A stretch of DNA of 64,000 bases from Apostichopus parvimensis (taxonomy: Eukaryota > Echinodermata > Holothuroidea > Aspidochirotida > Stichopodidae). The stretch is taken from assembly GCA_000934455.1 (NCBI GenBank), contig KN885370.1, positions 37,546 through 101,545 on the forward strand, in the 5' to 3' direction. The position numbers and the translations under genes are program-made. Shown here in pieces: positions 27,901-42,900 of the stretch (position 1 is the stretch's first letter; every line of letters begins with the position of its first letter). Below the pieces are notes generated by a model. The model did not search any database and was not told the DNA's origin. It worked only from the letters and a program-made list of their open reading frames with translations.

Positions 27901-30900
27901 CCTTGCATGTGATCTTCTCCAGAATATAGCGACAAATAAGAGCAGGTTCTTCGACAAGGCAGTTCCACAGGGTGCTGTAGGCAACGTCACTCACTGCCAA
28001 AATGAAGGAGACAATTAAACTACCTCAGCATCTTGTGAAGTAGAACTTATGTAGCCAAAGACTCTCCTGGGATCCAATGTTGGGGTTGCTCTTGAAAATG
28101 ACAAGGCTGTCATTTGCAGAGACCTTCCCCATGCTCAAAAAGAAATGAGGATACACATCCAACCTCCCCCCCACCCAATCAAACATGAGATATGCATCCA
28201 TCCAATTTTCATCTATACACTGTTCCTCATCTGTTCTACCCCCTACCCACCTACCCACCATAAACAAACCCCTATCTACAACCCCAACCTCCCCCCCCCC
28301 CACCCCACACACACAATATATATAAATTTCACATGATAAAGTCAAGAAATTTCCAAAACCACATTTTTAATGTTCTAAAAGTGTTAAACATTTCCTGACA
28401 GATATCGAAGAGGACCAAAAAAATTGGCAGATTTCCACTACCAAATAATCATGACAAGGTTTGACCTAACTTGCTGTGATGCTAATCTTTTGTGATGATT
28501 TAATTATGCCGAATATAGAGTAGTAGCCAATCGGATGGCTAGGTACACCTGAGCACTAGAGTTATTAGCCAATAGGAGGGTGAGGGGTGTGGTTAGCCAG
28601 TGATTTATAAGGGTGTCGTCTATAGTTCCTGGGAAGAAACAGAAGCTAGCGCATGTTGACCAGCTTTTGAGCTTAGAGCTGTGAGCTCTTTTAATACCAG
28701 CCTGTACTTGTTTCGACTTTAATTAAGGCTTTTTACTTTAACCTGTGGAAATACTAATTTTGTGTTATTTACAGCACCCGACTAGGTGTAAGCTACTGAG
28801 GAACAGAATTACACTTTTTCATAAATGCAACATGAAGTCAACTGTTGTTTTTATTATTCGCTATGTATCTGCCGTGAACCTGCCACTCATTGGCCCATCA
28901 AAACACAACAAGGCCAAGATCCCCATCCAAACAAACAACTGCCCCCCCCCATCCCGGCCCAACCAACCTAGTACACTCTGCATGCACTTTACTGAATTAC
29001 CTGCAACCCCCTCTAGATTGACTTCGGAATCGTCGAGGGCGCTGGTTAGTTGTACGATGGCGCCGCACACACTAGATGGGAAAAAGACACCAAACGTTGG
29101 AGGTGTGTGGTGGGCCCTTTCCATAACCTGGTTATCCTCTTCCACAGCTGAAAATAGTTTTTACAAAAAATTGAGGTAAAACATTTTGCTAAAAACATGA
29201 CCGACCTTTCCTTACTGTTCTTTCCTCCCCACACCCATCATGATCTTGACCTTTGGATGACCTGGACGAACAGATGCATAACTGAATTGTTAAAACAAAA
29301 ATCATATATATGAACAGCTTCCTTCTCAAAGAGTTTAGGACTACAGATCTGCTTTGTATAAAACTTAAACCATTTTACATTCAATTTCTGTTTTCATATA
29401 ATAACATACTTTACAAACAACAATGAGAGAAGCTATCAGAAAAATATTTTCATTTTTAAAACTTAAAGATATTTTCAAGAGTAAAGAATCCATTTCACTT
29501 TGTATCGTCAATTATGAAGTCAGTTGTAATATGGTATGGAGAAATTATTGGTTTGCTAATGTTCTAATTACTTTCACCAATACGTCTTCTGAAAAATTCT
29601 ACCCTACCAACTGAAGAATAACTGTAGAGACACTGTAACACAAATGGTTGCTGGGATGTACGTAAAATGTAAATATTTCACATGTTTTATGGATCATTTT
29701 AATAATCCTTGTTTGAATTTTCATTCATAATATTTTTTCTCATAATTAAAATCTTCCCTATTTCATGGCATCTTACGAATCATTTTAATACTCCTATCTG
29801 GACACTTTTTCTACTTATACTTTTGCTCTCAAACTTTTAAGACAACAACAATACGATAAGTATAACTTGATTATGAAGTAACTTTGAAAACAGTCTTATT
29901 CCTTGCAATGTTAACAGCTTCTGTACAATCTACAGCTTTCCCTTTGATAATTCCATTATTATGAATATATTTGAATTAAATACAATTTTCGATTATACTA
30001 TGAAAAACAAAGGTGTTCTTTCCATTCGTAATTAACAAAACCAATCCCTCGCTCTCTCTCCATCTTTTCTTCTTCATCTTTCTCTGTCTCTCCGCTATCC
30101 ATCTCTCTCGCTTTCTCACACTCACTGCATTATGAAATCACAGGCATGTACACTGCAAGTTAAATATATTCCTAACTAATAAAATAAATAAAAAAATATC
30201 TAAAAAAATTACAAAGGCTACAAAATTTCTGACCTAACAACAAAAAACCCAGACGGAAAACCTTTTGACACAATCGGCAAGAAATATACCTTCATAAGAA
30301 CCGAAACCTTAAAGGCACATTCTCACGAAGCATAGAATATTTGATAGGGTTTAGAAACCCATGTGACTATGTTATGTGAGAGTATACCTACCCATAACCT
30401 TTGAGTTGATAATCTTCTATTTAAATAGTCCATTCATTAACAGGATGACTTTATGAAGAATTTTAGTCATGATATGTAAACTGTCCGAGAAGTTTAGAAA
30501 TAAAATAGAGTCCTAGAAATGCATCTACAGCTGTTATAAGTTTTCAAGCTATACACCTCTCACATATGCAAAATCTCTGGAATGATCCTTTAAGGCTCCT
30601 CAGCGCACCCCTAAATATTAATCTTGCCATTGTTTCTTCAAATTCTTATAAATCCACCAAAACATGTCCTTTTAACCTCATACAAACATGTGCACTTTTT
30701 GGATGACATTTTAACCATCACTTGTCCCTTGAAAAATGTCTAATTTCATGCCATTTGAAGCTATAAAACTCTTTTAATATTTCCCATTTTGAGTTTTACT
30801 GTGTTGCATCTGAGCAACCTTCCTAAATAGCATGTGTTTTATACTTAATAGTTTAGTTATTTTAATTGGTGAACCTCAGTTGTTTTAATGGTCATTTCTC

Positions 30901-33900
30901 AAAAAAAAACAAGAATTAAAAGTGTTACAAAGAAACACAACCTCAACTGATAACTGTTTTTTTTGGAGATTCTACATTCAATGAACTTTTCTGCCTAAAA
31001 GTCATTCTTTGAATGATCCTTCTTGGGAACTGTCTGATTGAAAATGTGTCTATCCTTCTTTCAAAAATGATTTATTACCTAAACACATAATTAGGACCAG
31101 TTTTGAGATAAGGAGTTCTTACAAACATTGAAAACGGTGCACAATAGAAAAAACAAGCAAACTGTGAATGAGTGTAAATGATTAAGCCATGAACAATGTG
31201 TGAGCATTTACTATAAACAAAAGGATGGCAAAGCATGAAAGGTGGGTGTGGGTGGGGGGGTGAGGGGGTGAAAAAGCAACACAGAATCCTTTTTCCATTC
31301 TTCTTAAAATATCAGAAAACTGAATTGTCAATTTAAGGCTGTATAACACTGTCATTCCATTCCCTTTAATAATTCAATTAGTACATCTGAAAAACAAATA
31401 AAAAAATTGGGTGTTTATTTTTTTTATATTTTTCTCATTGTTTGGTTGTGAGATGATGATTTGCTTCTTCTGATCTGAAGGGTTTTATTCTTCTGTGGGA
31501 TTTATTAGAAATTAATAAACAGTTAACATAATTTGGATGTTTTGACTTGTTTGGAGGTATATGTCTGATGAAACAATAATGTAACATCAGTTTAGTAGGT
31601 TAATACGGAACTGCCAAATTACAAACATTGCGAACTACAAAACATTTTACACAAAAAAAAAGGAGTTAAAGGACGGAGCAAATGTGACAATTTAAACATC
31701 ATACGATGAAATTTAGTTGACAAGATGATGATGATGAAGATGATGAAGATGAAGATTAAAAAAAAAAAAAAAATGAATTAAAATGAAATCAAGCAAGACA
31801 GTTGACAAAAATATTAACAAAGCCTGTTTCAGTCAAGCCATTTTGGAAAATTAAAATCATTAATTTTTTTTTAAATCCCCCCAAAAAAAGAAAAAAAAAA
31901 GTGGGAAGTTTCATTATTGTCAAACTCAGTATTGGCTGTGGCTGTATGTTTTAAGAAAAGGGAAAAAATTTCCCATTTTTTTTAATTTATTTTTTTAATT
32001 TATATTTTTTTCCACCTGAGGCTGTCAAATGACTTGCTTGACTGAAAACCGAGCGATGTCTGAAGGAAGAAGCAACGATGAGACCGTTTCAAATGTACCT
32101 GTACTTGCGGATAACGTTCCGGACCACAGTGATGCACGTCGAGCAGACAAGTTTGGGACACGCCCCATACCAGATGCTGCGGCAGCTGCGGCGGCTTGTG
32201 AGGGCGGAGCAATGGAGACACGACGTTGACCCACACAGACACTTACGGGCAGAGGTGGATCCTCTGAGTTAGGACGGGACGAAACAGCAGTGTTAGAGAT
32301 AAAACAAGAACGAGACAAGAGGTCATGTGTGTTGCCGAGGCAAAAAAAAGAAGAAGAAAAAAGAAAAAAAAAAAGTTTGCTTCAAGCAATTGTGCTCACA
32401 GTGGAAACGGTGAAATGATCAACATGTACAATCAACATGTATATAACATTTCTTTTTAAACCGACTGATTAAAGGTTTTGTTCGAGGTTCTGAGATTTGC
32501 CAAAAATTTAGAAACAAAATGGTTTTATATAGGACACCGTATGCGCTAAGTCTGTTATATATGAATTGTAAATAAAGACCAGGAGAACATTTTTCCCCAT
32601 GTTTTGATTTTTTGTTTGGGTTTATTTTTTTTTGGGGGGGGGAGAGGGGATCGGTATGTTTTTGGCAAATCTATTAACACAGGTATATACAAAATAAATT
32701 GGACAAACAGAATCTTTGTACTATTTTAAAGACGGAAAGAAACATAGAAACCAGCTATACGGGATACCATCCTTCACTTCTATTTTAATAACGAAAAATT
32801 GGAAATCTGGCTAATTATTCCAACTTCTCTTCTCATTGTAACCCTTCATAATTCCTTAAAATTACAATCCGCTTAAATCTTCGTCAACGACTACACTAAA
32901 TCTACCAAAAACACAACTCACTAATTTACTCCAAGTTGGAAAAAGGATTGTGATCCTATAACGAGGGCAGCAGCTCTATATATTTAAGCTGCCACGTACG
33001 ATACAGGTGTAATTATTTAGACAGAAATGTACATGATTACGACGGAAGCACAAGAACAAGCGGCCTACAGAAAACAGCTGTAATCTCTTACATGAAACGT
33101 TTACATAAACTGCCCTTATTTATTGCAGATCAACACATTTGTTTTCAGGTATTTACTATGAATACAAAAAAAAAAATGGAAACAGAAATGAGGCATGTAT
33201 ATATCCAAGAGTGACATAAATTTGCTGATGTGTGCGTCCTACGAGACCTTTACTGTACGATGTAGGAAAGACAAGGAAATTTCAAACATGACACAATCTA
33301 CGACTGTTAGAAGTGTTAGCTCAGTGGTTAACGCCGATGCCTTTCCAATCATAAGGTCCCGAGTTCAAGTCACTCCAAGATTAATGTATGTCGTCCAGTT
33401 ACAGAGTTGTTGACAATTGACAATTCATAATCACGGACGTTAAATATGAATCTATGAGACTGACTTCGGTCAGCTTGCGGCTTTGATAAGCCAATGAGGC
33501 TTCTTCGCGAGTTCCTGCTTGCAGGAGGATCTAAAATACCTACATACTACTTTAAAAATTGATTGATGATGCTTACAAAAGGAGAACATTAATGTTACAC
33601 CCTAAACATGTCTTAACTGCTATATAGTACTATCCCTTAAGGTTAACACAAAGCCAGATGTTCACACACAGTCAGTTGTATATAATCCATACATGAGAAT
33701 GTTAACTGCAAAACTGAAAATCTTAAACATAATGGTCTCTTGCTGCAAAGTACAACACAATAATAATACATATTTATAATCTCCAGAGATTCAAAACAAC
33801 CATCAACACTTGTGAACCTAGCTATAGGCATACTACCCATTCATAGCAGACTTGTATGGATATAGGGGTGTGTGTAGAGCTTACAACCCCCAACACCCCC

Positions 33901-36900
33901 CCCCCTCCCACCCATTCACAACCCCACACAACCTTCCATGTAGACCTAATTATAGATATAATTTCTACCCTAATTGTGCCTAACTTGAAGAATGCACAAT
34001 TTCACATCACAAATTTCAAGAGCTCATAAGTATTGGCTCAAAAATTTAGCACACAGTGCTAGAAGTTTTCAAGAAAAAGTACTCTCACTGCAGTTCTGAT
34101 TCTCACAAGTTGAATCCTGGACATCAAAGAGTATTCATGTTAAGACAATTAAGTATCTCAGAGTGGCAGAGGGATGTTTCATGAAATTTGACCATGCAAG
34201 ACCATTAACTGACTATCTAGCATATTTGAGGGCAATACTGGGGACCTTCAAGTCATCATTAGCATACATCTATGGGTCACAATTTCTTCAAGGAGTATTG
34301 GGGAAAGAAATGTCCTGGGGAGGGGGGGAGAGCAGGGTTGGGGTCAGTGCAAGAACATTTTTCCACAAAATGTTCAACAACATTTCAATGTGTGGACTAT
34401 ATTTTCATCTTTCAATATCCTAACGAGTGGACAATATTGTCAAACGTTTTATGCCTACTGCCAGAAATAAGCTTCCAAATCCCCTTATCTAAAACACATA
34501 CCAGTCATCATTTCAGTTCATTTTGCTACAAATCCTGGCACAAATTAATGAGCACATCCTCCCAAGAGAGAATTTGCCTAAATTTTTTACGCCTATTGCC
34601 AGAAAAATTTGTATCTCAAACATACATGGTCATTTTATAGTGAGTAGTATATTCCATAGTCGTATAGTGTCTACAATCCCTGCACAAATGAGAACAGGTT
34701 CCCATTTTCTACTGCCCACATCACCAATCACAAGTTACTCACAACCATCACAGCTTTTTTTTTGCTCAAACTAATTGGTTAACACTTCACCGACACATCT
34801 TCAACAGCATTGCTGTGATTGAGTCAAGGATAAATTATGCATCCATCCATCCGTAGGGTAAAAATGTATCAATTCCACTGCAGACAATCCCTGAGAGTGA
34901 GTTTGATACCAAAAATGAAAACATTGAGTTGCATTTGAGGATATAACCATGCAAGCCAAACAGTCCATGCTTGAAAGCATTCTGGTTATTAAGGTAGGTG
35001 CTGACAAAATCTTCCACTGTCCTCCTCATGTATATGTTACTTTGACGATAAAATTAAAACGGAAGCGTAGAATTCGGATGTACATCTCGGCTGAGAGTAT
35101 TGTTGCGGCAAAAAACCTTGACACGATTGATTTAACATATTTATAAACAGAAGCTGCTGTCACTTTTCTAGCTTAAGAATGCAAACAGAACAAGAAGATT
35201 TCACCGCAATAAGTTACCTTAGCAACAGTTTCAGCATACTGTCGTATGTACCCGCAGGTACCGTAACAGCATATCAAGATTCCGTCTTCTACTGCCTGCA
35301 CTCTGTCACAAACTTCAACTAATTATTCAAACTGCTAGTGATTCATGCAGCTTTCCTTCTCTCTAAGGACTTGTAATAAATGTTGTCATTAAATCAATCT
35401 TTTAATTGGTCACTCCACGGTTCCATGGAGAGAGCTGTCATATAGATCATACTGTGCCTGATTGACAGCATTAAAATGATCCACAGATCAAAGTAACAGG
35501 ATCGCGTGGAAGCGCTCGAACAATGCGGACACTTTATACGAGGGGTGAGTGGCTCGTTCGAGGTTCCACTTGTGCAGTTTTGCCGATTTTTGCCGATTGG
35601 AGAAGCTAAGGTGCATTCAACTGTTAGTTTGACTTTCAACTTCAGGGCACAAGTTTCAAAAGACATCTTCTTCAATTGAATATATCTTTAAGAGGTCAAT
35701 ACATGGCAGTGCCATGCTACTGCTGATGATCCCTGTACTAAACTCATAGCAACAGCTTGTCATGTTTTCGCAGGAACCAGAATGAACCCATATGACAGCG
35801 CCCTCAGTTTTGTTGGAGAGCCACATTAGAAGGTAAAGTGATATCATCACATTAGTGAAAGAAACAGTTCTGACAGCCTATCTTGCCATTACACCAGCTT
35901 TGTTGGGATAGCTACTGATAAATGTTTTTTATGAAGCGTGAGCCAAGGGGTACGGAAGAACCCTACTGAGAAATCCCTCCCATAGGAGCTATAATGTAAA
36001 ATAAGCATGTACTCACAAACTGTAGGCCTCCTTCATCCAATAGGCTATACCCCACCCCCCTCCGCTCCCCACCTTCCCTCCCCCTTCACAATTACCGCTA
36101 ATGATCTGATGAAAGTTTTTGGAAAACAGTCTATTATTAATATTAAAACAATTGCCTCATTTTGCCTCAATTGATCATTGAGGATGTTTAACTTAAGACT
36201 TGTCATGCAGCCATATAAATTATTGAAAATGTTTTCTACTTTGCAGCAATAATTGCTTCGTATTCATCATCCTGCGGTATCCTCTCACCCACCTTAGATT
36301 TAACCCTCTGGACTCCTGCCCCACTCCACACCCCTCCCACACCTTCTCTCTCTTGTATTTATTACTTTCAATCTTCCTGTAAACTTTACCATCTGCAATC
36401 ATCTATTTCTGTCCATCACCTTCTCTGAACAGGCTTAGCTAGATGCTAAACTTCAGTAAACGGATCCAAAACAATGCTTGGAACAACAAGATTACACTCG
36501 ATATTCCTAAAGCAGAGCTTTCTTTAAATTAGGTCCAGCCTTACCTTCCTCTTCCAGGTTGGTATGGTGTGAGGGTTCATGCGCAGCCTGCTGAATGATC
36601 GGTACATTCGTTAAATGGTATGTCTCCCTCGCCTGCCTCTTTCTTTCCTCCTCTTTCAGCCAGTGTTTCCTAAGATTTTCCAAACGCTGGTGGGTTCTCG
36701 ACACAGCGACCGCAGCAAAAGCTCTCTACGAGGAAACAGGTCAATTTCACACTGCTCAGACTCCGTGCTGACGGTGCGGACATTATATACATATTTCGAA
36801 TATCGATATCTTACAAGGTATTTCAACCTGAGTCGAGAAATGTACATTCTAAACAAAATCTGGGATTTGGATTGGTTTTTAACTGATGCTTTTAGAACTT

Positions 36901-39900
36901 TACACCTTAAACCAAACAGGGTAGGAACAGAGACTCCGCATCAACAGATCTACCATTAGTACTCATTAATACTCCTTATGTATTGCTACAGTGTGTTCCG
37001 GTAGTGTACGTTTGACAACAGGAAAGAAATTCTTTGGTTCAATTAGCTTTACTTGATATTTCAACTCCTTCCAATCCATCAAACTATTAATCTACACTTT
37101 ACATTAATCTACCAACTTCTCTGCCACATTTGGATAATTAATACAAACACATGAAAAGTCAACAGTTCTGTATATATAGTGTTATTAAACAAGGGAGAGA
37201 ATCAATGCCCTCACCGACTCTTCATCCGAGGAAACCTCGTCAAAATTGTCTACTACGGTCGGCATCCATGGAGGGTCCAGGACCGGCAGGGAATTAGAGC
37301 CCAGGGTCGGAGATGGAACCGTGAAGTCGATGCTGGGTGGTGGTACCTGTCATGTGACCATATTAAAACCGAAAAGCATTTATGTAACAATCACCAACAT
37401 TGCTTTAAGATATCACACAGAGAGTCATTATTGGCCTAAAGCCTTAACCTACTGCAAAGAGGAAATTGTAGATGGTTATGCTTCTTAAAAGTGTAGTCAA
37501 CTTTCTATCTACTATTTTCACTGAAGATGCTAGAGCGACATTCTCCACAAACGGTACACAACGGACTGGTATCTATAGTTATCCTGAAGAATTAATGAAC
37601 ACTTCAGTCAGCATCTATCACTGTTGCAATATAAGTCGGTTATCCTACCATACATTTGCTATGATAGTATTCTAGGTGTAGGATAATTTGTGTTCTTTGG
37701 TCATCATTGCAACAAACTAATGATGTTATAGCTGCTATATTAATAATACTTGAAAAGTGAGAGTTGGCTGTAATGTAAACTCAACCAAATCTACTCAAAA
37801 GCTTGTTTCACCATGACGTCTTCAGTCTACACTGGAAAACTTGGTGGTGGTATATTCACATTTGGGAAGGAGGGAATTAGAAAAATGCTGAAAGTTTAGC
37901 AAATCAGCAATTAATTCTGTCTGACCTTGAAAGTCATAGAGGCCTTGTCTTCCATGTGAGGCCAAACTTGATGGCGGAATCGCCAGAGAGTTGCAAAGCG
38001 TTGGATGGCGTCCACCCTCATACCGGCATCAAAGTGTTGCATTTCTGCCACCATGAGACTGGTGACTTGATCGGGAATCTTCACTGCACATATCAGGACC
38101 ATGGCGGCTATATCAAAACGAGAGAGAGGTTAAATACAATGAATTCACTGCGGGGAAACGATATTAAAAGTTTCAACGGCTCACCTTCATGTATGATCTT
38201 GCTCAGACTTGTTACTTGACTTTACATTGATGAATGAAGCATGTGTTATATTGTTTTGTGCGAACAAGAATGTTTTACACACCAAGTGTATATGTTGTAT
38301 ATTGTACATATGTATATTGATTCACACACTCTGTACTTTTAGCACTGAATCTTCAAACTTACTTTTCATCACAATCAACATCATTTCCTGCAATTTTCAG
38401 TCCATAATTAGAAGAAAAAAATTAGTAGGAAAACATCTCATATCCCTGGCAGAAATTTATTTACCTGCAGCAGAAGCTAGTTGTTGGCAGTCATCCAAGA
38501 GCACCTCCCAGGCGAGAGGCACCGCATCTGCCAAGAGCTCGTCTGAGAGCAATGGAGCAGCCTTACATAGAATCTCCATTGGTGCTATGTATGGGTTAAC
38601 AGCCTGAAAAGAAAAAAAAAGACATTTTGGTCTCGATACATCCACTTTGATCCATTGTTAAGAATCAACTGTGGATTGCATTAATAGTGCTGCCATTCAT
38701 CTTGCCTAGCTACAAATCCTAGGTAGCTTTTCTTAATAAAAGTTGCCACATTTTTTCACTACATCGCATTGCATACTTCTTTAACTCTCTCTGTCAGATA
38801 GCACAGAATCACATGAAAACTATCCGACTTGAAGGCTCTAGAATACAGTTCAATCCTACCTATGGCACCTAACATCTCTGTACAATGCACAGGCCTATAT
38901 GCAGCTGTACAGCTTCTAATTATAATCTAGGATCTGTTTTGACACTGTTCTAGATAGAATGTACGTTATACAAACCATGGCTGCAGTAGAATCACACATC
39001 TTTTAGCAAATGGTTAAAAGGATAATTTTATCCACAGATTTCTCAATTCAAAATTGTGAAACCAGATAAAGCCACTTGCTTTGCTTTTAAACAGAACAGT
39101 CTACCCTGCCAACTTATGTGGGTAGAAATGGGGGATGGGGGAGGGGGAAAGCACAAAGGGCGGGGGAAAGGGATCACCTCTGAAAGCATGTCTATTTTAG
39201 ATATAAATAAGAAATATGTATCTTTTCTCCCCAAACTGAATATGTGTGATGGGGCTGCAACAACAACATTCCCCCCCCCCCCCCCCACCCAAACAGTTCT
39301 TGGATCTGTTTCACTACACACTCTCCCTCCCTCATCCCCTCCTAATAAGTGGAATTCCATATTCCTTTGGGTATTAACTACCTGTGTTTTCATGTATTTC
39401 ATGGTAGGCGAATCCTCATGCTTATGAACTTCCATCAAATCCAGCGGGATGGTGACGTTGTTGATTTGAACTCCCGAATTCGTCCTACTCGTAGCGGAAC
39501 GTCCGAACATACTGACTTGACGGTCCAGGGTCGAAGAGGTGCTCTCTCGTCTCAGATCTCGAAAGCTCTTCAGTGTCGAGTGACTCACGTTGGACTCGGG
39601 CTATGTGTAAAGCAGATATTTACCCATAATCCTAAGTGAGACTACTGGTTATCTTTATATATTAAAAAAATGACATAGGTAATCAGATTATATGTAGAGG
39701 GGTGATTTTTCTCTGCCGCAACCAAGATTTTGAGCGTTTCGAGCATGTTTACCCTGCTCCAATGTCCGTATCGAAAAATGACAACCTATACTAATTAGCA
39801 CATTCTTGAAGAGAACACACCATGTTAAGCTCACAGAGTTTTCAAAGAAATACCAAAAAACTTTCCATCTATTGTCGGTCAGGAATATGTAATGGATAAT

Positions 39901-42900
39901 CGATTTTGACCATTTGAGCAGGTTTACCCTGCCCCAATGTTCACACAGACAACTGACAATCTTTGTATATACTATTTAGCATATTCTCAATGAAAACACA
40001 CCATGTTAACCTGAGTTTTGGAGAAATCAAAATAAGAAATTTTCCATCTTTGTGATCAGGAATATGAAATGGGCAATAGATTGGGATGGGGGACGGTAAA
40101 ACCCACACTCCCAGACTACCTGCTTAGCTTTCAGGGGACTCTCCACACCATTCATCCATATCTCTAATAATCTCTTGTCCTAATTAAGTTACCTTTCTTT
40201 TTCCTTTGTTTTCCAGCTTCTGCAGTTTCTCTTCTATATCATCATCCTTAGAGTGGAGGACATTTTCTTCCCCGTAGACCGCTTTCACGGCCTTCATTAA
40301 TCGGTAACAGTTCCTCTTTTGTCTCTGGAGACAGTTTGGATGGCAGCTCTGCTGGTGATTACAAATGATGTTGGTCCTTCCAGCAATCTCCAATACAATC
40401 TGGGATCACAAGAAGAAAAGAGAGAGAGAGAGAGAAGAAGAAAGGAGAATACAAAGATGACTAGTTGTAGCAAAATGATGACGGACGTGTCGGTAAAATA
40501 GTACATAGTAATCTAACCTATGAAAGGGAGAGGAGGACAGGGGGAGAGGGGGAAAGGGGAGATGGGGTGAGAGGGAGATGGGGAGGGTAAAATGTAGAGG
40601 GAGGGAGAGTGGGAGGGGAGGGAGAGTGGGAAAGAGGGGAAGAGGGGAAGAGGGGAAGAGGGGAAGAGGGGAAGAGGAGAAGAGGAGAAGAGGGGAAGAG
40701 GGGGGGAGAGGGAGAGGGAGAGGGGGAAGGGGGGTTGGAATTGCAAGGCATAAACTTTGACAAATTCAAATCCAGCACTTCATTTCTTGGTCACTAGCTG
40801 AGATAACAGCCTTGCTGTTTTTCTAGTGTCCTTCATATGTTAACATTTCTACTGTAATGTTATATTTTATTCATCTTTGTTACAAACATATGAGAAATAA
40901 ATTTGAAATTGAAAATTTAAATTTAAATGGCATAAGCAAAGTGCCCAAATTTCAGCAAATTTTCAAGAACTTGACTCAACAAAGCAACAATTCCTTTTAA
41001 CCAAGCATTTATCACCATCGATGCAAATTCTCGGGACGCAGGTCAGAGAGGACATAAAAACAAAGCATTTTTAATTGCAAAATGTTGAAAGTTAATACAC
41101 AAATCAATTGATCTTCCATCTCCTACATCTTCTCTTACAGTATCTTAACCCCTCCTCCCCACCCCAACCATCCCCCTCCCATTATACTTACTGGAATCCA
41201 AGTCATATTTTTGCTGAGGTCAACGTCATCTAGCCCCAGACCGTCTGGAGTGGACATCGATTCAGAGAGCTCCTGATCTTGAGGACTGACTTGCTCACTG
41301 AAGACGCTGCTCGTCTCTCCTGTAGAATCATCGTCCATGGAGATGGAGCTGACCTTGCGACCTTTGACACTACCAAGCGGTCCCAAACCTGTAAGCAGCA
41401 AAGATCAAAACTGAGCCGTTCAATTTTACAACGATCAATATGAAAGAACACTAAGTGAAGGATAGCATGCAAGCAAAAGGAAAATAAACAATTGAAATAT
41501 TTGGTTATTTTTCATCAAATGAAGAGTCAAACGAGTAAATCTAAACAGTATTTGCTCTTATGCTGTTTCAGCTAATGACATATCCACAAGTCAGGACCAA
41601 ACTCTGGTAACAACTTTAAAAAGAAGAAGTAATTTGTCTTCTTTCTCAGAAAATTTAAGAAAGTTGAAAATGCAGCAGTATCTAGTACTCCTACTTTTTG
41701 AGGATCTGTGATTAAAAATATAAAGCAAATCTCCTGGGGTAGTTGCTTTGTAAATAACAATTTACTAGTAAAGGACGACAGATTTCTCATTTCGGTCTGT
41801 ACCTTACTCTTTACCCACCAAGATCCTAACGGTAACATTTTTGGCTATTACTCACCGTAGAGTGTTATACGGTAACATTTTTGGCTATTACTCACCATAG
41901 AGTGTTGTAACGGTAACATTTTTGGCTATTACTCACCGTAGAGTGTGATAACGGTAACATTTTTGGCTATTACTCACCAAAGTGTTATAACGGTAACATT
42001 TTTGGCTATTACTCACTGTAGAGTGTAATACAGTAACATTTTGGCTATTACTCACCATAGAGTGTTATAACGGTAACATTTTTGGCTATACTCACCATAG
42101 AGTGTTATAAAGGTAACATTTTTGGCTATTAGTCACCATAGAGTGTTATACAGTAACATTTTTGGCTATACTCACCATAGAGTGTTATAACGGTAACATT
42201 TTTGGCTATTACTCACCATGGAGTGTTACACTGTAACATTTTTAGCTATTACTCACCATAGAGTGTTTCCGGTCTGGCGTTACTGTTCTTGTGTCGTCCT
42301 CTGAAACTGCTTCTATTGTCTCTCCCGAGAGGAGAGGATGCGCAAACTTGTCGTCTGAGAAGGCCTCCTTTGCTCTGCTTTCGTCCAGGAGGGTTAGATG
42401 CTGTTCAAGATGAATCAATAAAACTTTAATAAGAAAGAACCATTTTGGTGCGTGAAATGTAGCAAATAAGCTAAAAGTGCTGTACATTTCTGAGAAGGAT
42501 CAATAAGAGGCCAAGAATAAAACAAATGTTAGATGATGTATGTTTCATAATTTCCCTATTACTGAATATGTTTTCAAACTCTAGTTTTGTTGCTCTGCTT
42601 TAAACACTGTCCTTTGAGGAAATCAAATTTCACAGGTAAGGAACTTAGAGTTCTGCTCTAAAGCAGCTGTAGGTTTTGCTTGTTTTTTTACAAAATTCTG
42701 AATCTCTAACAAAACATACTATGTATTACTAAAAATAAAATTGTGATTAACCCCAAAAAAAATCCCTGAGCCAAGATTAGATTAGATGAATGATCATTAA
42801 TAAGGGACTAATGATTTCAATTGATTTTGTCACCCAGAAATCACATGAATCTTAATTATGTCTACACTACTCAAAATGCAAGTTGAAAAGTCAATCTAAT

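Noticed and set aside
40513-40797. Arg/Gly/Glu-rich or Ser/Pro-rich proteins at 40.5-40.8 kb
   Set aside because: Translation of a simple purine tract inside intron 17.
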